Source of the DNA: CAYVQE01 sp964633205
GTDB lineage: Bacteria > Myxococcota > B64-G9
DNA length: 28,850 nucleotides
Direction of reading: 5' to 3'
NCBI GenBank assembly: GCA_964633205.1
Contig: CAZWFN010000073.1
Span: 1 to 28,850 of the forward strand
The notes beneath the pieces were generated by a model. The model saw nothing but the letters and a program-made list of their open reading frames with translations, was not told where the DNA came from and ran no database searches. The translations under genes and the position numbers were made by a program. Of the stretch, positions 24,404 through 28,850 are shown piece by piece. Numbering within the stretch: the stretch's first letter is position 1; each line of letters starts with the position of its first letter.

Positions 24404-26461
24404 CTACTGGTGCAGCTGCCAGTTCTCCGGCCGCTCGATGCGGTAGGAGAACTCGATCTTCCGCGTCTTGCCGGCCGGGATGTCGAGCAGCCACTTGATC
24501 ACGCCGTCGACGTTCGGCCCCTCGACCGGCTTGGGCCGGATCTTGCCGCGTTCGATCTCGATGTCTTCCTGGCCCGAACGCGGGGTCTGGTCGTAGATGG
24601 CGATCTTGATCGGCCGCCGCTTGTAGTTGCCCACCTCGATGGTCACCTCGTAGGTGGTCACCTCGTCCTTGGAGAAGACCCCCTCGGTCTCGGTCTGCGG
24701 CACGATGGTGTGCTTGAGCCGGATGTCCTCGTCGGCGCCCAGCGGCAGCGGCAGCACGCCGCCGGGCCCGGTAGTGGCCAACCGGCCCTGGCCGGCGAAG
24801 TCGGGGCCCATGAAGATGTTGACCGTGCCGGCCAGGATGGGCCGCTGGCCTTTGTTCTCCACCTCGGCCTTCAGGTAGGCCACCTTCTTGAGCGAGGGGG
24901 TGGCCTCGTAGATGGTCTGGGCCGGGTAGCTGTCCAGGCTCAGCGGCACCTCGATCTCCTCGCCCGACGAGGGGATGTCCATCCGGGTGGGGCAGTCGAA
25001 GACGTAGTCCAGCCCGCCGGCGGCCACCGCCGGCAGGTTGGGATCGGAGAAGCTGGGGGCCTTGTAGCCGGGCTGTTCGAACAGGCCCAGGCTGGTGGTG
25101 GCCACCCGGCCGGCCTTGTCGGCCGAGACCCGCCGGCTGGCCACGCTGGAGCGGGCCCGATCGTCGGCCATCGGCTCCGGAGCGGCCTCTTCCATGGCCT
25201 GCATCTCAGCGCCGGCCATCGGCGGCGGCGGCTTGGCCGCCGATGGCCGCGGCGGCGGCCGGCGGCGGGAACGCTTGGGTCGGGGCTGCGGCCTGCGGGT
25301 CGCCGAGGCCACCTCCGCCTTGCCGCGGCCGAGGCCGCCCAGGGCCAAGCTGCCGGACTCGGCATCCACGGCGCTCAACCGGGCGATGGTGGACTCACCA
25401 CCGTCGGTCTGCAGCAGGCTCTGCAGCGAAGCGATGCGCCGTTGCAGCACCTGCAGCTCGGCCTCGCGCTCGGCCTGGTAGGCGGTCTTGGAGGGCCGCG
25501 GCGGCGGGAAGCGCTGCGGCTCGGCCGGCATGCGCGCCGGCACCGCCCGCGGGATGTACTCCTTCTTCTCGCCCAGCGCCCAGGTCAGCAGCTCGGGCAA
25601 GGCGATGCCCTTGCCCGGGATGGAGGTCGACAGCTCGAGCTCCACGTCGGACCAGTCCTCGCCGGTGGCCTGCTTGACCTGGCCGGCGGTGCGCAGCCGC
25701 ACCCGCGCCCGCCGCGAGTCGTAGGTCAGATCGTAGGTCGGCTTCCAGCGGGCGCCGGGTACGAAGTACTCCAGGGTCAGCTCGGCGCGCTTGGCGGCCG
25801 GAGCCTGGACGATGGCCAGCACCTGGATCTTGCGGTCGGTGAAGGCGCCCAGCTGGTGGCGGCCCACCTCGCGCTGCAGCTTGCCCAGCTGCTCGACCAG
25901 CTCGCGCCGCTCGGCGTCCAGCCCGCGCAGCGCCTGGCGGCCCGTGTCGCGGCGCCGCTGCAGGAAATCGAGCACCTTCTTCCAGGCGGCCGGGGCGATG
26001 GTGTGCACCTGCTGGCCCACCCGTTCGTCCTCGGGCACCGGCGCCCGAGGGTTGAGCCCGGCCAGGTAGTTCAGCTCCAGCTGGTGGATGCCGCGGCGCA
26101 GATCGAGCAGGGCCAGCTCGTCGGTCAGCTTCTCCAGCTTCTCGATCAGCTCCTCGACCTGCTCGATGGACCAGCGCTCGCGCTCCACCGGCACCGTCTC
26201 CACCCGCAGCACCCGGGCGCCCGCACAGCCCACCCGCACCGAATCCATCATGACCGCCCCCGGCAGGTCCGGCAGCTTCAGCGCCTGCGGCCCGGCCCCG
26301 AGCTGGGGCCGGGCCCGCCTGAGGACCCGGGCGCGATCGGAGTACACGGTCACCTGGTCGATGGGCGCCTCGACCGCCTTCGCCTCACCGGCCAGATCCG
26401 GCCCGGCGGTCACGGCCGGCACGCCCCCGGCGGCCAGCAAAATCCACAGCACGGCGTTCAT
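24404..26461 (-). CDS. DUF4139/DUF4140 (MuiA-like) secreted protein, longer paralog with low-complexity insert
   Basis: This 685-residue protein has a signal sequence (about 1-20) and the same architecture as its downstream neighbour. DUF4140 (about 34-130) opens with IDQVTVYSDRARVLRRARP, a coiled coil follows (about 95-220), and the DUF4139 domain shows TLEYFVPGARWKPTYDLTY, ATGEDWSDVELELSTSIP and IPAGKTRKIEFSYRIERPE. Unlike the shorter copy, its DUF4139 domain is split by about 150 residues (340-490) holding a second helical stretch (LQVLQRRIASLQSLLQ) and a Pro/Arg/Lys-rich segment (RRPQPRPKRSRRRPPPRP). The ends of the two proteins align by eye, so they look like an old tandem duplication. 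It is the first gene of the unit, and its ATG has GGGAGGG upstream. The function is unknown. Confidence 0.93.
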   Translation of the reverse strand: MNAVLWILLAAGGVPAVTAGPDLAGEAKAVEAPIDQVTVYSDRARVLRRARPQLGAGPQALKLPDLPGAVMMDSVRVGCAGARVLRVETVPVERERWSIEQVEELIEKLEKLTDELALLDLRRGIHQLELNYLAGLNPRAPVPEDERVGQQVHTIAPAAWKKVLDFLQRRRDTGRQALRGLDAERRELVEQLGKLQREVGRHQLGAFTDRKIQVLAIVQAPAAKRAELTLEYFVPGARWKPTYDLTYDSRRARVRLRTAGQVKQATGEDWSDVELELSTSIPGKGIALPELLTWALGEKKEYIPRAVPARMPAEPQRFPPPRPSKTAYQAEREAELQVLQRRIASLQSLLQTDGGESTIARLSAVDAESGSLALGGLGRGKAEVASATRRPQPRPKRSRRRPPPRPSAAKPPPPMAGAEMQAMEEAAPEPMADDRARSSVASRRVSADKAGRVATTSLGLFEQPGYKAPSFSDPNLPAVAAGGLDYVFDCPTRMDIPSSGEEIEVPLSLDSYPAQTIYEATPSLKKVAYLKAEVENKGQRPILAGTVNIFMGPDFAGQGRLATTGPGGVLPLPLGADEDIRLKHTIVPQTETEGVFSKDEVTTYEVTIEVGNYKRRPIKIAIYDQTPRSGQEDIEIERGKIRPKPVEGPNVDGVIKWLLDIPAGKTRKIEFSYRIERPENWQLHQ

Positions 26462-26500
26462 GGCTCACAGCCCTCCCGCGTCGAATGGCGATTCGCCGCT

Positions 26501-26529
26501 ACTCTATGACGCGCTCCGACGGACCACAA
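26501..26529 (-). promoter_or_regulatory. Possible promoter for the DUF4139 unit
   Basis: On the minus strand, TTGTGG (26529-26524), a 17-bp spacer and TAGAGT (26506-26501) give a partial match to the sigma-70 consensus (three and four of six). The predicted start near 26494 leaves a leader of about 33 bases with the GGGAGGG site before the ATG at 26461. The position is good but the match is weak. Confidence 0.3.
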
Positions 26530-26692
26530 GCCGAAAAGATCTGCCCTGATTTCCCGGTACGGCCGCCAAATGAAGTAGCGCCCCCTGAGCCGGAGTATCC
26601 GGATTCCGGACCCCCCTACCGCAGGCCGCTGCGGCCCGCGGCCAGCGCAGCCGCGACCAGCTCTATGCATCACAATGCTGGAGACGCCCCGT

Positions 26693-26722
26693 TTGACGAT
26701 TTCATGCGACTCGGGTGAGAAT
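26693..26722 (+). promoter_or_regulatory. Possible promoter for the propeller-lipoprotein unit
   Basis: On the plus strand, TTGACG (26693-26698, five of six of the -35 consensus), an 18-bp spacer and GAGAAT (26717-26722, four of six of the -10). Transcription would begin near 26730 and leave a leader of about 280 bases before the GTG at 27012. That leader would include the weak short ORF at 26752-26991. Confidence 0.4.
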
Positions 26723-26751
26723 CAAACTGTCCGCACAGGGGGTCCAGGCAG

Positions 26752-26991
26752 ATGAGAGCGGCACGACCGGCTGACCCGAGCGAGAGTTCGCCGCGACGAG
26801 CGCAGCGCAGCCGTCTCGGCCGGCATCGCGAGGTCCTTCCAATGGGGATCGCGATTTTTCCGCTACTCGCTTGTGCCTACATGTGCCTACAATTGTGGTG
26901 GTGTCTGCGTTTCGACGCGTCGTGCCCCGAACTCGGCGGACAGCTGCTGCCGCCCGAGCGGTGCGCGTTTCCTTTCACCTTTGGGCCCTGA
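26752..26991 (+). CDS. Weak short ORF in the leader of the propeller-lipoprotein gene
   Basis: This 79-residue ORF lies wholly inside the intergenic gap and ends 20 bp before the next gene, so it could be a small upstream or leader gene. The first 30 residues are Arg/Ser/Pro-rich and look non-coding. From an internal ATG at 26842 (49 residues) the start MGIAIFPLLACAYMCLQLWW is hydrophobic and could be a membrane segment, with GAGG eight bases upstream. A 10-bp tandem duplication lies inside it. No family is recognised and it may well be chance. Confidence 0.2.
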   Translation: MRAARPADPSESSPRRAQRSRLGRHREVLPMGIAIFPLLACAYMCLQLWWCLRFDASCPELGGQLLPPERCAFPFTFGP

Positions 26992-27011
26992 TCTGCGGGC
27001 GGGAGTTGGTC

Positions 27012-28202
27012 GTGTCACGGACGCTGAGGTTCTATGCGACCTTTGTTCTGGTGGTCGCGCTTGCCGGCTGCACGTGGGATGAAAGCCGACCGCCGGATGC
27101 CAGCCTGGACGCCGTCGACGGCCTCGGCGACAACGAAGATCCTGGCGGCGATCCCGGCCCGCCGCCCGTACACCAGGGATTCGACGTTGTCGACCCCCAC
27201 GGCGCCGTCAGAATCAGCTACCTGGACGACGCCACTGGTGGCTTCGACTTTGATGGACGCTACGTGGTCTACTCGAGTTGGGAACTATACCTATACTTGA
27301 CTGATTTAGCAGAACAGAAGGAGGTTCGACTCGAGCCCAAGCATACGATTCCTCCGAAGAAAAGGGTTGCTCGTTTCCTTCCAAGGGTTCGCAATAATAT
27401 AGTCGTTAGTACCGGAATCGACGACGGAAACAAAAGAGATATCTATCTATACTCCTTGGCTCAGCAACGGTGCGAAACGATCACAGGTGAAGAGTCGGAC
27501 CCAACTTATTTTGGATTTGACGGCTACAAGATTGCATTCAATGACATGAGGCACTGGGACGAGGATGGAGGACAAAATGTAGAAGTTTACAGCTATGATC
27601 TCGCCACGGCAAGTCTGCAACGTATCACCCGTCAGCCTCGACAGCAGTTCGTACCAGAGATAGATGGCCAGTACATCGTCTGGGAGGACTACAGCAAGGG
27701 CCAGTTCAAGGAAGAGGTCGTCCTATACAATCTGGAGACCGGGCAGTCGCGCAATCTGACCAACGACGATACTCGCCAGTTCGGCCTGTCCATTCATGAC
27801 GATCTGGTCGCCTGGACCGATCTGCGCCACGGTCAGGTCAACCCCAACGGCACCTACACCAATGCAGACATCTACTTGTACAGGATCTCGACCGGCGAGA
27901 CCCGGCGCATCACCGACGAGGAGCACGATCAGGAGTTTCCCTGCGTCCACGGCCGCTGGGTGGCCTGGAGCGACCTGCGCCACGGCAGCCGCAACGAGAG
28001 CTTTCAGCCCAGCGGGGTGCGGGTCTACGTCCACGACCTGGTGACCGGGCAGCAGAAGGCTGTCACCTTCGGCGAGGAGATGATCGAGGGAACGCCCAAG
28101 ATCTGGGGCAATACGCTGGTCTACCGCAGTTGCTGCATCGACGACGGGGGCGCGTTGTGGATGGTGGATCTCGGTCGATACTTCGACCTGGAGGCCGACT
28201 GA
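27012..28202 (+). CDS. Seven-bladed beta-propeller lipoprotein (TolB/WD40-like)
   Basis: This 396-residue lipoprotein starts at GTG 27012, chosen because GGGAG lies seven bases upstream and the next residues form a lipoprotein signal ending VVALAGC (Cys20). An acidic Pro/Gly/Asp spacer (21-55) leads to seven repeats of about 45 residues, each with an opening strand of the type F-D-G-x-Y-[VI]-[VA] and a closing x-[IV]-Y-x-Y-[DN]-L strand. Examples are IDGQYIVWEDY, HDDLVAWTDLRHG and HGRWVAWSDLRHG. This suggests a closed TolB-like propeller used for protein or glycan binding at the envelope; no enzymatic motif is seen. The middle of the gene (about 27301-27600) is near 46% GC, far below its surroundings, although the frame and the repeat pattern continue through it. 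The next gene starts on the last base of its TGA. Confidence 0.88.
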   Translation: MSRTLRFYATFVLVVALAGCTWDESRPPDASLDAVDGLGDNEDPGGDPGPPPVHQGFDVVDPHGAVRISYLDDATGGFDFDGRYVVYSSWELYLYLTDLAEQKEVRLEPKHTIPPKKRVARFLPRVRNNIVVSTGIDDGNKRDIYLYSLAQQRCETITGEESDPTYFGFDGYKIAFNDMRHWDEDGGQNVEVYSYDLATASLQRITRQPRQQFVPEIDGQYIVWEDYSKGQFKEEVVLYNLETGQSRNLTNDDTRQFGLSIHDDLVAWTDLRHGQVNPNGTYTNADIYLYRISTGETRRITDEEHDQEFPCVHGRWVAWSDLRHGSRNESFQPSGVRVYVHDLVTGQQKAVTFGEEMIEGTPKIWGNTLVYRSCCIDDGGALWMVDLGRYFDLEAD

Positions 28203-28717
28203 TGCCCACTGTGCGGCGGTTGGGACACCGCGACCTACGGTTGGGCTGGCTGCTACTGCTATTGAGTCAGACGAGCTGCGGGCAGGGGCGCCCGGACCTG
28301 GTCCAGATGGAATTGGTGTTTCCGGACGGTCAGCGGATCGACTTCCATGAAAATGAACCATTGATCATGGAGGCCGGCAACTCGCGTTGGGAGCTGCACG
28401 CTGGCGACGCCGAGGCCGGTCTGTACTCCATTCTGTATTGGGCGGAGAACCCCCTCGATGAACTCCAGCCCTGTGAGCCCGATGGAGTGGCGGGTGTCTG
28501 CGGGATCGTCCTGATCTTCGACGAGGAGCAGTGGACGGTCGACCACGACTCCTGGTCGGGCTACGGGGGCCGGATCTACTTCGAGGATGTAAGCTACCAC
28601 AGCAAGGCATTCATCCACGGCACCATGGAGGGCATCGAGCTGCGGCCTACCGAGTACTATCCGGAGCCGTCGCCCATGATCGAGCAGGGCCGATTTCAGT
28701 TCAAGTTCCTCTATTGA
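28202..28717 (+). CDS. Small probable lipoprotein of unknown function
   Basis: This 171-residue protein starts at ATG 28202, which shares its A with the preceding stop codon (TGATG), so translation is probably coupled to the propeller gene. The N-terminus LGWLLLLLSQTSCGQG looks like a lipoprotein signal, though the residues before Cys are not a textbook lipobox. The mature part is acidic and rich in Tyr, Trp and Asp, with a Cys pair (LQPCEPDGVAGVCGIV) and a beta-type pattern, ending in FQFKFLY. No known domain was recognised. Tight coupling suggests that it works with the propeller lipoprotein at the same membrane. The remaining 133 bases of the window show nothing identifiable. Confidence 0.8.
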   Translation: MPTVRRLGHRDLRLGWLLLLLSQTSCGQGRPDLVQMELVFPDGQRIDFHENEPLIMEAGNSRWELHAGDAEAGLYSILYWAENPLDELQPCEPDGVAGVCGIVLIFDEEQWTVDHDSWSGYGGRIYFEDVSYHSKAFIHGTMEGIELRPTEYYPEPSPMIEQGRFQFKFLY

Positions 28718-28850
28718 TCCGAGGTTCCCCGACGACACCCGCACCTGGTGACCCGGGCCACGAACATCGATGCAGGCTCCATCTGCACGGTTAGCCTGAA
28801 GTTCCCGGAAGACCAAGGCCCTCAATGCTGACAACCAGGCGAATTCACAG

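Larger units (their letters stand above)
26462..27011. other. Divergent intergenic region between the DUF4139 and propeller-lipoprotein genes
   Basis: This is a 550-bp non-coding or weakly coding gap between divergently transcribed units. It contains candidate promoters on both strands (minus 26501-26529, plus 26693-26722) and a 6-bp perfect hairpin, CCGCAG-GCCG-CTGCGG, at 26619-26634, overlapped by GGCCGC-T-GCGGCC. It also holds a perfect 10-bp tandem duplication, TGTGCCTACA at 26872-26881 and 26882-26891, and one weak short ORF (26752-26991). No tRNA, known riboswitch or attachment site was recognised. Confidence 0.6.

Noticed and set aside
22727..26509. Plus-strand open frame of about 1,260 codons
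   Set aside because: It spans two unrelated minus-strand DUF4139 genes and the gap between them, and reads as His/Gln/Arg/Gly-rich shadow sequence.
26590..26610. Three CCGGA repeats in the divergent intergenic region
   Set aside because: Short, unevenly spaced motifs of this kind are expected by chance in high-GC DNA.

Overview
The window is high-GC DNA (roughly two thirds G+C over most of its length) with dense, mostly minus-strand genes, strong GGAGG-type ribosome binding sites and several four-base gene overlaps. The gene content (PEGA-domain proteins, long Cys-rich lipoproteins, a formylglycine-enzyme-fold domain, alpha-2-macroglobulin, many secreted and lipid-anchored proteins) suggests a Gram-negative bacterium of the Myxococcota or a related deltaproteobacterial lineage. 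This is an inference from gene families. No rRNA, tRNA, CRISPR array, insertion sequence, integrase or phage gene was seen.

Layout. (1) 1-447, plus strand: the C-terminal end of a gene that starts outside the window, with a 9-bp-unit tandem repeat, a low-complexity linker and a terminal PEGA-like domain, perhaps the tail of a Ser/Thr kinase-type protein. (2) 472-5071, minus: a Cys-rich lipoprotein with an FGE-fold domain and a PKD-like domain, and upstream of it a protein with five PEGA units and two membrane segments. (3) 5163-6998, minus: ribonuclease D and CDP-diacylglycerol-serine phosphatidyltransferase, a housekeeping pair. (4) 7122-20394, minus: a three-gene unit encoding a 1,699-residue secreted protein with 14 Cys pairs in repeated beta-type modules, a type I alpha-2-macroglobulin with a CLEQ thioester motif, and penicillin-binding protein 1C. 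(5) 20722-26461, minus: a secreted GH5 endoglycoceramidase-like lipoprotein, a secreted PEBP/YbhB-like protein and two adjacent DUF4139 (MuiA-like) proteins. (6) 26462-27011: a 550-bp divergent intergenic region. (7) 27012-28717, plus: a seven-bladed-propeller lipoprotein and a small probable lipoprotein that starts on its stop codon.

How they fit together. PBP1C and type I alpha-2-macroglobulin are a known pair, thought to couple protease trapping in the periplasm to repair of breached peptidoglycan. Here the macroglobulin gene starts inside the stop codon of the giant Cys-pair gene, so that large protein is very likely a third partner. This is the best candidate in the window for an undescribed system. 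Most of the remaining products also carry export signals, so the window is largely an envelope and surface region interrupted by the rnd-pssA pair. The propeller gene contains a stretch of about 300 bp near 46% GC, which stands out sharply from its surroundings.
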